Source: an uncultured Flavobacteriales bacterium
GTDB taxonomy: Bacteria > Bacteroidota > Bacteroidia > Flavobacteriales > Crocinitomicaceae
Direction of reading: 5' to 3'
DNA: 64,000 nt
Assembly (NCBI GenBank): GCA_946482515.1
Contig: CAMLRS010000002.1
Span: 248,001-312,000 of the forward strand
The position numbers were made by a program, and so were the translations under genes. Under the pieces are notes generated by a model. That model saw nothing but the letters and a program-made list of their open reading frames with translations, was not told the origin of the DNA and ran no database searches. Numbering within the stretch: position 1 is the first letter of the stretch; the number at the start of each line of letters is the position of its first letter. Positions 9,212 to 18,205 of this stretch are shown piece after piece.

Positions 9212-9775
9212 TTAATCGTCTATCCGATACTTCTTAAAGAACGCGTCCCAATCCCAGAGGAAGTTCACCACAACGGCGTCCATGCGCTTCAGGAACAGCG
9301 GATTCGGTGCCTGCATGCGACGGAAGTATTCGTCCTGGAATTCGTTGAGACCGTATTTGTGGAACACTGCCTTCGACATCGCATAGATCATATTTTTCGA
9401 AGGGTGGTTGATGCGGTGCATGAATTTCTGGTACTCGCGAACGGTTTTCTCGGCCGTCACCGTATCCGCCTGCATCATTTTTCCCAGCTTATCAAAAATC
9501 AGCTGTTCGATACGAACCGCCTGTTCTGCTTCGAAGGTATTTTCCAGTGAAGAAAGGTTAGCCACCAGGATCACCATGGTGAATTGCGCGTTGTCGTCCT
9601 CGGCAATGTTCGGGGAATTGACAAAGGCAGGATCTTCGTTGATCAGTTGAGCAACTTCTCCAAATCCATTTTCCACGACTTCCAGCAGGCCGTTCATGAA
9701 GACATTAGCCAGCTGATTGTCAGATAATTTCTTTTTCAATAAGGCTCCAAGCATAAGGCTGCATTTATCGTTCAT
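9212..9775 (-). CDS. Conserved-looking cytoplasmic protein of unknown function
   Basis: The frame is open from 9892, but its first 39 codons look unlike protein. ATG 9775 (MNDKCSLML) gives 187 residues and is preferred; ATG 9754 is another option. The protein is largely alpha-helical and acidic, without signal peptide or membrane helices, and ends with a WDWDAFFKKYRIDD segment. I do not recognise the family. It is convergent with the DUF6265 gene and divergent from the membrane-fusion lipoprotein gene. Confidence 0.55.
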   Translation of the reverse strand: MNDKCSLMLGALLKKKLSDNQLANVFMNGLLEVVENGFGEVAQLINEDPAFVNSPNIAEDDNAQFTMVILVANLSSLENTFEAEQAVRIEQLIFDKLGKMMQADTVTAEKTVREYQKFMHRINHPSKNMIYAMSKAVFHKYGLNEFQDEYFRRMQAPNPLFLKRMDAVVVNFLWDWDAFFKKYRIDD

Positions 9776-9998
9776 TACAAAAATAGGGCATCCGTGCCGC
9801 CACAATGAATCCGGGATTATTGAAATGTTAACGAAGTTATCAACAACCTGTTCCGATACCAACACTCCTGTGAATCTGTAACAGTCACGCACAACGCTTG
9901 CTTCGACACGATGAAAAAGCAGGGTAAACCGCTTTCCTGCTCAAACCGATGAACGAAAAGACCGATGAAATGTATATTTTTAAGTGACGGACGACCGT

Positions 9999-11054
9999 AT
10001 GCGAAACTCGAGCTCCTTTTTCCTCTTTCCGGTAGTGCTGTGCCTTGCGGCCTGTGGGACGAAATCTGCTGAGCAGTCTGAGAAGCCGGTTGTGATTGAT
10101 ATCCTGTCTGTGCGACCTCTCGAAGCAGCTCCGCCACCGCCTGAGTTCGGTACCTGGGAATATGCTTCGGGCGTTCCACTCACATTCAAGGTATCGGGAA
10201 AGCTGGAACAAGGCACAACACCATTGAAGGCTGGCGATAAATTCCATAAAGGTCAGCTGCTCTTCCAGATTAATAACCGCGAAGCGTATCGCCAGTACAG
10301 TCAGCTCAAGCGACAACTGTTGACAAGATTCCGGGAATTTCTGCCGGATGTCCGACAATCATTTCCGGGTGAAATCAAAAAATGGGAAGCCTTTATTACC
10401 GCACTGGAAAAGCCCGAGCTGCTTCCAACCTTTCCAACTTTTGCCACCGAGCAGGAAGCATCGTTGTTCGATTACCTGAAGCGGGATTACCAATCACTCA
10501 TCCAACTGGAAACGAATATGCCGGATTATTTCGTCCTGGCTCCGTTCGATGGCATTGTGCTGGAAACAGCAACTCCGATCGGAACAACAATTCGGTCCGG
10601 ACAAACAGTGGCTTATATAGGTCGAACAAAGGAATTGGTAGCGAGCATTGTCACATCCGGGCAAACAACACCCGATTCACTGGTAAGTCTATTTGGCGCT
10701 GGTGTCAATACAGCTGTCAGAGCGAAACTGCAATCCGTACGCCAGCAATCCGACGGCACACAAATCCTGCAGTACAAACCGTTGGATAAAGTCAATAAAA
10801 AGAAAGGTGAAGAAATTCGGATTACGCCTTTGCATTCCCCATCCGACGAGCGTTTCATGCTGCCGAAAAGCGCCATTCGAAACAAACACGTTTGTATAGT
10901 TCTGCCGAACGGAAAGACCGAATTGACAACCGTTCGCATTCATAAGATCCAGGGAGATTCCGTTTCCGTTTCAGGTTTGAACGCCGGAAATCACATCGTC
11001 GCGAGCTATCGCACAACACTTCCTGCCAAACGGACCTTACGTATCGTTCCGTGA
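9999..11054 (+). CDS. Orphan HlyD/RND-type periplasmic adaptor lipoprotein
   Basis: ATG 9999 is chosen over GTG 9984 because it gives a clean lipoprotein signal ending LAAC (Cys about residue 19), 351 residues in all. A lipoyl-like half-motif (KVSGKLEQGTTPLKAGDKFHKG) is followed by a helical hairpin of about 90 residues. Then comes the second half, YFVLAPFDGIVLE with GTTIRSGQTVAYIG, and a beta-barrel. This is the domain order of membrane fusion proteins of tripartite efflux pumps. No RND or ABC transporter or TolC-like gene is adjacent, so its partner is unknown. A possible -7 box (TATATTTT) lies at 9973-9980. Confidence 0.75.
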   Translation: MRNSSSFFLFPVVLCLAACGTKSAEQSEKPVVIDILSVRPLEAAPPPPEFGTWEYASGVPLTFKVSGKLEQGTTPLKAGDKFHKGQLLFQINNREAYRQYSQLKRQLLTRFREFLPDVRQSFPGEIKKWEAFITALEKPELLPTFPTFATEQEASLFDYLKRDYQSLIQLETNMPDYFVLAPFDGIVLETATPIGTTIRSGQTVAYIGRTKELVASIVTSGQTTPDSLVSLFGAGVNTAVRAKLQSVRQQSDGTQILQYKPLDKVNKKKGEEIRITPLHSPSDERFMLPKSAIRNKHVCIVLPNGKTELTTVRIHKIQGDSVSVSGLNAGNHIVASYRTTLPAKRTLRIVP

Positions 11055-11055
11055 T

Positions 11056-11466
11056 TTATTCTTTCTGCTTCACGAAATAATCGTCGTGGTATTCGATCGG
11101 ATACACATGAACCCGCACCGTGTCGCCGTAATAAAACATGGGATAGAACTCACCGTCTTTGAAAAACATCACATACGTTCCGTCATCGAGCAAATCGAGC
11201 TTGATATCTGAAAACGGGTATTTTTTCTGCTTCTTGCCGTTTTTGTAGAAGATCAGGTCGTTTTTCTTGATCTTCAGGGTGTACTTATCCGGATATTCGC
11301 TGGCCTGTTTCACCTGGTTCTTTCCGCCATCGGAAAAAATGAAGTCGTAGTCGCCCAGCAGAAACGCCAGGTCGCCTTTGATCACCGGATCGGATGCACG
11401 CATGCTCACCGCCAGTACTGCCAGCAGCAGGAACATCGGGAGCTTCATCCATTGTTGTTTGTTCAT
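11056..11466 (-). CDS. Small secreted protein of unknown function
   Basis: ATG 11466 gives 136 residues with a signal peptide (MNKQQWMKLPMFLLLAVLAV). The open frame extends upstream to 11637, but that part has no signal-like or protein-like character. The mature part is Lys- and Tyr-rich, with alternating short strands (KYTLKIKKNDLIFYKNGKKQK), suggesting a small beta-rich exported protein. It is convergent with the adaptor lipoprotein gene, leaving a single base between their stop codons. No family is recognised. Confidence 0.55.
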   Translation of the reverse strand: MNKQQWMKLPMFLLLAVLAVSMRASDPVIKGDLAFLLGDYDFIFSDGGKNQVKQASEYPDKYTLKIKKNDLIFYKNGKKQKKYPFSDIKLDLLDDGTYVMFFKDGEFYPMFYYGDTVRVHVYPIEYHDDYFVKQKE

Positions 11467-11713
11467 GGGTCTATTATTTGTTCTTGTTTCTGGTAGAAAG
11501 CAAAGCGGGGGGTAAATTCCCAAAATTACGAACCGGTACGTAATATTACGTCGCGGTTCGGTATATGACTTCCCTTCAGAATCATGCCATTTCTTCTGCA
11601 AAATAGCAGATTTCCGTCGATTCTGCCACGACTCCATCCACCAATCGAGTGAATTGCACGTCTTACTGATTGTAAGGGCTTGGAATACATCCGCAATCGT
11701 TCATCAAATATCG

Positions 11714-11721
11714 TATATTTG
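11714..11721 (+). promoter_or_regulatory. -7 box before the PorP/SprF gene
   Basis: TATATTTG is an exact TAnnTTTG match. It lies only 3 bp before ATG 11724 and 18 bp before ATG 11739, so transcription would begin past the first ATG. That supports the second ATG as the true start. Confidence 0.5.
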
Positions 11722-11738
11722 GTATGCTTACTTTACCC

Positions 11739-12740
11739 ATGCGACAATACTGTCTTTGTATCATGCTATTGCTGCTTTCCGTTTCGACGGGATTCGCGCA
11801 GGATATTCACTGGTCGCAGGTGAATCGGCAACCGTTGTATCAGAATCCCGGCAACACAGGCTTGTTCAACGGCGATATTCGTCTCACAGGCAATTACAAA
11901 GACCAATGGCGAAATGTTTCCGTTCCGTTCTCCACCGTCGCTATCGGCGTGGATGGCAAATGGGCACAACGCGGCCTGAACTGGGGCGGATTGCTCTTCT
12001 ACGACCAGGTGGGTGACGGTAAATTCCAGACGGTCGAATTGCAGTTTTCCCTCGCCAAGCAGCTCAAGCTCACGTCCGATTCCGTTCACTGTCTTTCAAC
12101 GGGAATCCAGCTGGGAATGAACCATCGCCAGGTGAACATGGATAAATTCTATTTCGACAACCAGTTCGACGGCATCGTGTTCGATCCGACACTCCCAACC
12201 CAGGAAAACTTTATCAGTGATGCGCGCACCAACATTTCGGTTGCGGCCGGCGCTGTGTATACCTGGAACCGAGCTATCGATGAGCAGCTGACAGTTGGAC
12301 TCGGGAGCTTTAACCTGACACGTCCCAACCAGGGATTTTACGGTCAGAAAGTTCAGCGGGATATTCGGCTCAGCTTGTTCGGCTCGTACAGCAAACCACT
12401 CAACAGCGACTGGAGCTTAATTCCAGGGCTTTCCTTCAATATACAAGGCAAATACCGCGAGCTGGTTCTGGGTTCGCAGGCTCGTTACACGCTCATCAAC
12501 AAACTCGGCGTTTACAGGGCTGTTGATGGCGGTATCTGGTTCCGTAACCGCGACGCCGTGATCGTTCGCGCCGGCGTGGCCATTCAGAACTGGTCCTTTG
12601 CGTTGAGCTACGACACCAATATTTCCAAGCTCGTTCCGGCCAGCAGGCTCCGCGGCGGACTCGAGTTATCCGTACATTACATCATTACCCGTTTCCGGCC
12701 TCAAAACGTGATCCATCGCATATGTCCCGATTACATCTGA
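11739..12740 (+). CDS. PorP/SprF-family type IX secretion outer-membrane protein
   Basis: 333 residues from ATG 11739 (MRQYCLCIM), chosen because the -7 box lies just upstream of the alternative at 11724. A signal peptide ends at FAQ. The mature start DIHWSQVNRQPLYQNPGNTGLF is the family hallmark: a conserved N-terminal plug-like segment before a beta-barrel. PorP/SprF proteins associate with T9SS and, in many Bacteroidota, are encoded beside an OmpA-family partner and assist secretion of a specific large adhesin. Here the partner gene overlaps by 19 bp. No giant gliding adhesin gene is immediately next to the pair. Confidence 0.9.
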   Translation: MRQYCLCIMLLLLSVSTGFAQDIHWSQVNRQPLYQNPGNTGLFNGDIRLTGNYKDQWRNVSVPFSTVAIGVDGKWAQRGLNWGGLLFYDQVGDGKFQTVELQFSLAKQLKLTSDSVHCLSTGIQLGMNHRQVNMDKFYFDNQFDGIVFDPTLPTQENFISDARTNISVAAGAVYTWNRAIDEQLTVGLGSFNLTRPNQGFYGQKVQRDIRLSLFGSYSKPLNSDWSLIPGLSFNIQGKYRELVLGSQARYTLINKLGVYRAVDGGIWFRNRDAVIVRAGVAIQNWSFALSYDTNISKLVPASRLRGGLELSVHYIITRFRPQNVIHRICPDYI

Positions 12741-14959
12741 TCCTGCTGTTCTTGCTTTTTTCCGGAAACTCCTTCGCGCAAAACGAATTGGGGAAGTACC
12801 TCGAATTTGCTGATGAGCAGTACCAGAAAGGTGATTACATCTATGCGCTGCAGTATTACGAAAAAGCCATGGACATCGACTCCAACAGCGTGGCTATTCT
12901 CTGGAAATACGCTGAAACACTGCGGGCCTATAAAGATTATCGGAAAGCGGCAGTTTATTACGAAAAAGTCTACAACAAGGAAGAAGCGGCTATTTATCCG
13001 TATAGCCTGCTGCAATGGGGCTTGATGGAAAAACAGAACGGCAATTACGAAGCCGCCGTCGAGATTTTCAAGCGCGCCCGGAAAAAATATGCGAAAAACA
13101 AAAAAGACTACCTCTACCTGAAAAGCAAGCGCGAGCTTGAATCCTGCCTGTGGGCGCAATCGGGACTCAAAGACACGTCGGATGTGGAGCCGGTCGATCT
13201 GCCGGAAGGACTGAATACCGTGAATTCGGAATTCGGGCACGTGTTCATCGATTCTGCGCTGGTCTTTTCATCCCTGCGGGCCGATTCGGTGGGTTTGCGC
13301 GAAGAAATCTATGATCCGCATTACACCAACCAGCTGTACCGTTTCCCCTTCAATTCCGAAGGAGAAGCCGAACGCATCGCCGCACTGGCAGCACAGGGCA
13401 TCAATACCGGCAACGGCACATTCAGCCTCGACGGGAAACGTTTTTATTTCAGTCAATGTACGGCGCTGGAACAGCAATTCGACTGCAAAATCGCCGTCTC
13501 GCGCTACGCCAACGGAAAATGGAGCCAGCCGGAATTATTGGGCGATATCATCAATGAACCGGGCGCCAATACCACCATGCCTTCCATTGCGCTGTTCGAA
13601 AACGAGGAAACGCTCTTTTTCTCCTCCAACCGTGAAGATGGAGAAGGAGGCATGGATATTTACTTCTCCGTGATCAAAAACAATGGCAACCAGTTTGGAA
13701 AAGTGCGCGCGATCAACAAGATCAATTCGCCCGACAACGAGCTTTCGCCCTGGTACGATGCGGAGAAAAAGCAGCTGTCTTTTTCTTCCAGCTGGTGGGA
13801 CGGCTTCGGCGGCTACGATGTTTTTTACCTGCCGATCGTCAACGGTAGCTTTGCTGCTCCGGTCAATGCAGGCATTCCGGTCAACAGTCCGGCCAACGAT
13901 GTGTACTTCTTCCGGGAAAAAGATTCGTTGTTCGTTTCCAGCAACCGCCTGGGCGTGCTGTATGCGAAAAATCCGACGTGCTGCAGCGACATTTTCGCTT
14001 TTACGCCACCGGTTGTGATCATTCCGGAAACCAAAAAAGAAACCCTGGCCGACCTGAACCGTCGCTTGCCGGTAACTTTGTATTTCCACAACGATATTCC
14101 CGATCCGCGATCGCGTGAGACCACAACGAAAGTCAACTACAGCAACAGCTACGACGATTACCTGGCCATGTTGCCGGAATACCGGAAGGAATATGCGAAA
14201 GGACTCAGCGGTGATAAGGCTTCCGAAGCAGAAGAAGATATCGAAAGCTTTTTTGCCGAGTACGTGGAACAAGGAATGAAAGACCTTTCGCTATTCAAGG
14301 AATTGCTGCTCGAAGAACTGGAGAAAGGCTATCGGATCCGGTTGAGTGTCCGTGGTTTCGCCAGTCCATTGGCCCGAACGGAATACAACGTAGCGCTGAC
14401 CAAACGCCGCATCGCATCACTGGTGAACCACTTAATGGTTTCCGATAACGGTGTTTACGCACCTTATCTCAATGGAACGGCCTTGAATGGCGGAAAGCTT
14501 GAAATCGTCGGTGTGCCGTTTGGTGAATATACAGCCGACCAGATTACCAGCGATAACCCGAACGATCTGAAAAACTCGGTTTTCTCCCGGGCAGCGGCTA
14601 TTGAGCGAAAAATCGAGATCCAAAGCGTGAGCTACCTCGATACCGACAGCCTCTTTTTCCTTGTGGAAACCGATCCTACTTCGCTGGTATTGGGCAAAAT
14701 ACCGCAAAGCCAAACGTTCTCGCGCTCCATCAATCTCTACAATACCGGCACCTCCCGGCTGGTCATCACCAAAGCAGAAGTACGCGATTCGTTGTTCAGC
14801 GCAATTTTTCCTGCAGCACTGGAAGCCGGAAAAAATACCGTTATCACCGTCACTCCTACACGTTCGCTTCCTGCCGGTATTTTTGCCGTTCCGATGGACA
14901 TCTGGTTCGAAGGATTCGAAAAACCGATCCGGATCATGATCCTGGGAGAAGGGATTTGA
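12722..14959 (+). CDS. TPR-PD40-OmpA-like periplasmic protein paired with PorP/SprF
   Basis: 745 residues with a signal peptide (about 1-19). Two to three TPR repeats cover about 20-150, starting YLEFADEQYQKGDYIYALQYYEKAM. PD40/WD40-like propeller blades lie around 160-430 (NTTMPSIALFENEETLFFSSNR). A divergent OmpA-like domain covers about 450-620, with the usual peptidoglycan-binding core replaced by VRGFASPLARTEYNVALTKRRI. The last 90 residues form an unusual Ig-like, DUF1573-reminiscent module (SINLYNTGTSRLVITKAEVRDS). The order resembles PorE-type proteins that tether T9SS parts to the cell wall. The start overlaps the PorP/SprF gene, implying translational coupling. Confidence 0.85.
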   Translation: MSRLHLILLFLLFSGNSFAQNELGKYLEFADEQYQKGDYIYALQYYEKAMDIDSNSVAILWKYAETLRAYKDYRKAAVYYEKVYNKEEAAIYPYSLLQWGLMEKQNGNYEAAVEIFKRARKKYAKNKKDYLYLKSKRELESCLWAQSGLKDTSDVEPVDLPEGLNTVNSEFGHVFIDSALVFSSLRADSVGLREEIYDPHYTNQLYRFPFNSEGEAERIAALAAQGINTGNGTFSLDGKRFYFSQCTALEQQFDCKIAVSRYANGKWSQPELLGDIINEPGANTTMPSIALFENEETLFFSSNREDGEGGMDIYFSVIKNNGNQFGKVRAINKINSPDNELSPWYDAEKKQLSFSSSWWDGFGGYDVFYLPIVNGSFAAPVNAGIPVNSPANDVYFFREKDSLFVSSNRLGVLYAKNPTCCSDIFAFTPPVVIIPETKKETLADLNRRLPVTLYFHNDIPDPRSRETTTKVNYSNSYDDYLAMLPEYRKEYAKGLSGDKASEAEEDIESFFAEYVEQGMKDLSLFKELLLEELEKGYRIRLSVRGFASPLARTEYNVALTKRRIASLVNHLMVSDNGVYAPYLNGTALNGGKLEIVGVPFGEYTADQITSDNPNDLKNSVFSRAAAIERKIEIQSVSYLDTDSLFFLVETDPTSLVLGKIPQSQTFSRSINLYNTGTSRLVITKAEVRDSLFSAIFPAALEAGKNTVITVTPTRSLPAGIFAVPMDIWFEGFEKPIRIMILGEGI

Positions 14960-14984
14960 CGTTCCCGGCAAATCGTTATCTTTG
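14955..14984 (+). promoter_or_regulatory. Promoter of the DUF1624 gene
   Basis: TTTG at 14955-14958 (overlapping the preceding stop codon) and TATCTTTG at 14977-14984 are separated by 18 bp, close to the Bacteroidota -33/-7 arrangement. ATG 15001 follows after an AGAGAGG ribosome-binding-like stretch. Confidence 0.5.
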
Positions 14985-15000
14985 GAACTAAAAGAGAGGC

Positions 15001-16122
15001 ATGTCCGAAACAACCGCTCCGGTTCCCGTTAAAAAGCCAAGGCTTAAATTCATTGATATTGCCCGCTCGATTGCGATCCTGCTGATGCTGGAAGGCCATT
15101 TCATCCACGACTCGCTGGATCCGGCCTACATTGATCCGAGCAACCCGTTTTACGCCACCTGGTCGTTCATCCGCGGGTATACGGCTCCGGTCTTCCTGAC
15201 TGTAACCGGGTTGATCTTCGTGTACCTGATGTTGTGGGAGCGCGACCAGCCTTATACCAGGAACCAGCGCGTCCGCAAGGGATTTTCGCGCGGTTTTGAG
15301 CTCATTTTCTGGGGCTACCTGCTTCAGCCAACTGCTTTCCACGTATTGCAGTGCATCGGTTTCGGGATCCTCGTCATTTTGTTGCTCTTCGGTTTGTATA
15401 AGTGGGTGAAAGTGATTCCACTCTGGATCTATTACCTCGCAGCGGCTGTCGGCTTGTTTGCTTTTGGGTTGTTCCTATTGTCATTACCGAAAGGCATGCC
15501 GTGGCCGGAAGGTGCACCCAAATTCGTTCAGAACTGGTTCCACGGCGAAGCACGTTACTCGCTCTTCCCTATTGCTCCGTGGATGGGCTATACGATGATC
15601 GGTGCCATGATTGGCTGTCTGTTGCACGATCTGAGCGCACATGTAAAGAAATGGAGCTTTGCACTCATTTTCATTGGTATCGGCGCCTTGTTTTTCTTCT
15701 TTATCGACGACATTCTACCGGTCATTGATCGTGGCCTGCATGCAGCCGGCGTACAAAGCAAGCTCGTTCGCGCCAACTGGATCCTGGAACGTATGGGTAT
15801 GGTATTCATGGAGCTTGGCGTACTGATGGTGATCGAAAAGCTCATCGGTGATATCAAACCGAATTTGTTCCTGAAAATCGGGCAGAATACCCTTTCCGTG
15901 TTCATCGTACACATGATCGTGCTCTATGGCGCCATTACCGGATTCGGGCTCAGTCGTTTGTTCCGCGAATCGCTCAATCCGTATGAAGTCGTACTCGGTG
16001 CGGCGCTGTTCATCCTGCTGTTCCTGATCTTTGTGAAGTACATTGAACCGCTGCGCGCTATGTACAATAAAATCCTGGCAACGATTTTGCCATGGAAATT
16101 CAAAAAACACCATTCTGTTTGA
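15001..16122 (+). CDS. DUF1624 / heparan-alpha-glucosaminide acetyltransferase-like membrane protein
   Basis: 373 residues with about ten membrane helices. The opening RLKFIDIARSIAILLMLEGH is the conserved first-helix motif of the DUF1624/HGSNAT acyltransferase group, and GYTAPVFLTVTGLIF follows as helix 2. Such proteins are thought to carry acyl groups across the cytoplasmic membrane onto sugars or lipids; the acceptor here is unknown. It has its own promoter and stands 6 bp before the SGNH hydrolase gene. An acyltransferase followed by an SGNH hydrolase might add and remove acyl groups on a surface glycan, which is inference from the order only. Confidence 0.8.
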   Translation: MSETTAPVPVKKPRLKFIDIARSIAILLMLEGHFIHDSLDPAYIDPSNPFYATWSFIRGYTAPVFLTVTGLIFVYLMLWERDQPYTRNQRVRKGFSRGFELIFWGYLLQPTAFHVLQCIGFGILVILLLFGLYKWVKVIPLWIYYLAAAVGLFAFGLFLLSLPKGMPWPEGAPKFVQNWFHGEARYSLFPIAPWMGYTMIGAMIGCLLHDLSAHVKKWSFALIFIGIGALFFFFIDDILPVIDRGLHAAGVQSKLVRANWILERMGMVFMELGVLMVIEKLIGDIKPNLFLKIGQNTLSVFIVHMIVLYGAITGFGLSRLFRESLNPYEVVLGAALFILLFLIFVKYIEPLRAMYNKILATILPWKFKKHHSV

Positions 16123-16127
16123 TCCCT

Positions 16128-17186
16128 ATGTCACGCATTGTTTCGCTTATCCTGTTCCTGGGCGCGTTCGCTTCTTCGTCGTTTGCGCAGGAGCTCAATG
16201 TGCTGTTCATCGGTAACAGCTACACGCATTACAACGGCATGCCGAAGATGTTCGAGTACCTGGCAAAGTCCAAAGGGAAAAACGTTTATGCCGATTCCAT
16301 CGCGGTTAGCAACAGTACGCTCAAACTGCATACGGAGCGCGCTTCCACCTGGAAGAAAATGAAAACGCGCAAATGGGATGTTGTATTTATCCAGGGATTC
16401 AGCCGTGAGCTGGCCCAGGATTCGCTGACCATTGCTACGGAAACGATGCCGTATGCGAAAATGCTCATCGACAGTATCCAGAAATACAGTCCATGTGCGG
16501 ATATCTATTTTTATATGACCTGGGGCTATTACGACGGCTTTCCGCTCGATGAGCGCAACAATACGTACGAAAAGATGCAGGAAAACATCCGGAAAGGCTA
16601 CACGCAAATGAGCAAGGCTTTTCATTTCCCGATCGCTCCGGTAGGAATGGTCTGGCAGCAGGTTCGCGCTGCCAACCCGGAGATCCCTATTTACATGGAC
16701 GATCACGAACATCCGAACGCGAATGGTAGCTTCATCGCCGCCTGTACGTTTTACGCCAGTATTTTCCGGGAAAGTCCGGTAGGTGGGAAAGCGCCTGTGA
16801 CTGTATTGCCTTCAGCCGTAGCGCCAATTGAAAAAATAGCCGCACGCGTGGTCCTGAACAACCTCGAAACGTACAACCTCGACACCATTCAGCACCCGGC
16901 GCTGGAAGTTCCACCGGTATTGAATTTCAAAATTTCCGAAAACTGGACGAGTATCACGATCACTAACTATACGAAAGGCGTGACGGATATTCGCTGGGAG
17001 TTCGGCGACGGCGCAACGTCCAGGAAGCTGAATCCTGTTCATTATTACAAAGCTTCAGGTACGTATACGGTGACGCTGCACGTGTACAAGGCTTGTCAGC
17101 ATTACATCCTGAAGAAACGCATTACGGTATCGAACAAAGAGAAGTACGCCACTTCCAATCCGAAACCGAAGGTCAAGAAGCCATAA
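16128..17186 (+). CDS. Secreted DUF4886-type SGNH hydrolase with C-terminal PKD domain
   Basis: ATG 16128 is preferred over 16092: it follows the previous stop by 5 bp and gives a clean signal peptide (MSRIVSLILFLGAFASSSFAQ), 352 residues in all. The catalytic Ser lies in GNSYTHYNGMP just after the signal. The other SGNH block is DHEHPNANGSF (about residues 195-205), which supplies the catalytic His. A PKD domain occupies about 275-340 (DIRWEFGDGATSRKLNPVHYYK). No T9SS sorting domain follows, so it probably stays periplasmic or takes another export route. The family resembles carbohydrate or peptidoglycan esterases; the substrate is unknown. Confidence 0.8.
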   Translation: MSRIVSLILFLGAFASSSFAQELNVLFIGNSYTHYNGMPKMFEYLAKSKGKNVYADSIAVSNSTLKLHTERASTWKKMKTRKWDVVFIQGFSRELAQDSLTIATETMPYAKMLIDSIQKYSPCADIYFYMTWGYYDGFPLDERNNTYEKMQENIRKGYTQMSKAFHFPIAPVGMVWQQVRAANPEIPIYMDDHEHPNANGSFIAACTFYASIFRESPVGGKAPVTVLPSAVAPIEKIAARVVLNNLETYNLDTIQHPALEVPPVLNFKISENWTSITITNYTKGVTDIRWEFGDGATSRKLNPVHYYKASGTYTVTLHVYKACQHYILKKRITVSNKEKYATSNPKPKVKKP

Positions 17187-17204
17187 TAACGGTTCCATAT
17201 AAAA

Positions 17205-17240
17205 CAAAAAAGCCCGCTCTTTTCAGAACGGGCTTTTTTA
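17205..17240. terminator. Bidirectional intrinsic terminator
   Basis: AAAAAAGCCCG and CGGGCTTTTTT arms enclose a short loop. It lies between convergent genes (SGNH hydrolase and HIT protein), with an A-tract on one side and a T-tract on the other, so it can stop transcription in both directions. Confidence 0.9.
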
Positions 17241-17256
17241 TGCGTTTTTAAGCCGT

Positions 17257-17646
17257 TTAAGCTTCGCTGATAGATTTGGCTATGCCAGCTAGCTCTTCCT
17301 GTGTCAATTGCAGTTTTTCGCGCGAAAAATTCATATCGTTCATGGCATCCATCGGCACGAGGTGAATGTGTGCATGCGGCACTTCCAATCCGATAACGGT
17401 CACACCTACTTTCTTGCAGGGAAAAACGGTCTTGATCTTCTTGGCCACACCTTTGGCAAACACCATCATATCTCCCAGCAAAGCGTCATCCATATCGAAG
17501 ATGTAATCGACTTCGGTTTTCGGGATCACCAGTACATGGCCTTTGCGCAGCGGCATGATATCCAGGAACGCCAGGAAACGATCGTCCTCGGCCACTTTAT
17601 GGCAAGGGATCTCTCCGTTGACGATGCGGGTAAACAGCGTTGCCAT
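17257..17646 (-). CDS. HIT-family nucleotide-binding protein
   Basis: 129 residues. The histidine triad HAHIHLVP lies at residues 91-98 with catalytic His93 or His95. It is preceded by the conserved FLDIMPLRKGHVLVIPK segment. Proteins of this branch hydrolyse adenosine phosphoramidates or dinucleotides in the cytoplasm. The ATG overlaps the last base of the greA stop codon (TGATG), so translation is coupled to greA. The greA-HIT pairing looks like a two-gene operon ending at the 17205-17240 terminator. Confidence 0.92.
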   Translation of the reverse strand: MATLFTRIVNGEIPCHKVAEDDRFLAFLDIMPLRKGHVLVIPKTEVDYIFDMDDALLGDMMVFAKGVAKKIKTVFPCKKVGVTVIGLEVPHAHIHLVPMDAMNDMNFSREKLQLTQEELAGIAKSISEA

Positions 17647-18119
17647 CAGCGGGTAATGGAAATGATTTCGAACTGGATGATACCGTTCGGGGTTTGTACA
17701 TCAGCGATATCGCCCACAGCTTTCCCTAAAAGGCCTTTACCGATCGGGGAATCGATGGAGATTTTCTTGGCTTTCAGATCAGCCTCGCTTTCCGCAACCA
17801 GTGTGTATTGCATTTCCATTCCGTTGGCAACATTCTTAATGGTAACCGTTGAAAGGATGAACACTTTGCTGTCATCGATCATTGAATTGTCGATGATGCG
17901 TGCTTTGGAAATGAGCTCTTCCATCTTGGCGATTTTCATCTCCAGCAATCCCTGAGCTTCCTTGGCTGCATCGTATTCGGCATTTTCAGAAAGATCTCCT
18001 TTATCACGAGCCTCGGCGATCTGTTCGGAAATGATCGGGCGTTGCACGGTTTTCATATCGTGCAGCTCGTCTTTCAGTTTTTTCAGTCCTTCTTCCGTGT
18101 AATATGCAATATCTGACAT
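17646..18119 (-). CDS. greA: Transcription elongation factor GreA
   Basis: ATG 18119 gives 157 residues, the family length; the open frame upstream to 18155 is not needed. The N-terminal coiled coil starts YYTEEGLKKLKDELHDMKTV with the conserved acidic tip region (ARDKGDLSENAEYDAAKEAQ). The C-terminal FKBP-like domain contains SPIGKGLLGKAVGDIADV. GreA binds the RNA polymerase secondary channel and stimulates cleavage of backtracked transcripts. It lies downstream of the TonB/T9SS/PorV block, from which a hairpin separates it. Confidence 0.96.
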   Translation of the reverse strand: MSDIAYYTEEGLKKLKDELHDMKTVQRPIISEQIAEARDKGDLSENAEYDAAKEAQGLLEMKIAKMEELISKARIIDNSMIDDSKVFILSTVTIKNVANGMEMQYTLVAESEADLKAKKISIDSPIGKGLLGKAVGDIADVQTPNGIIQFEIISITR

Positions 18120-18149
18120 AATGTATGCTTTTGTTCGTGCTATAAATAA

Positions 18150-18181
18150 CAACAAGAGAGCCCTTATGGACTCTCCTGTTG
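18150..18181 (-). terminator. Probable terminator downstream of the PorV/PorQ-family gene
   Basis: On the minus strand, ACAACAGGAGAG pairs with CTCTCTTGTTGT around a 10-nt loop, followed by a T-rich TATTTAT stretch. It lies about 25 bp past the porV/porQ-like stop and before greA, so it likely separates the two transcription units. Confidence 0.55.
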
Positions 18182-18205
18182 TAACAAATATAGATTTTTC
18201 TATCC

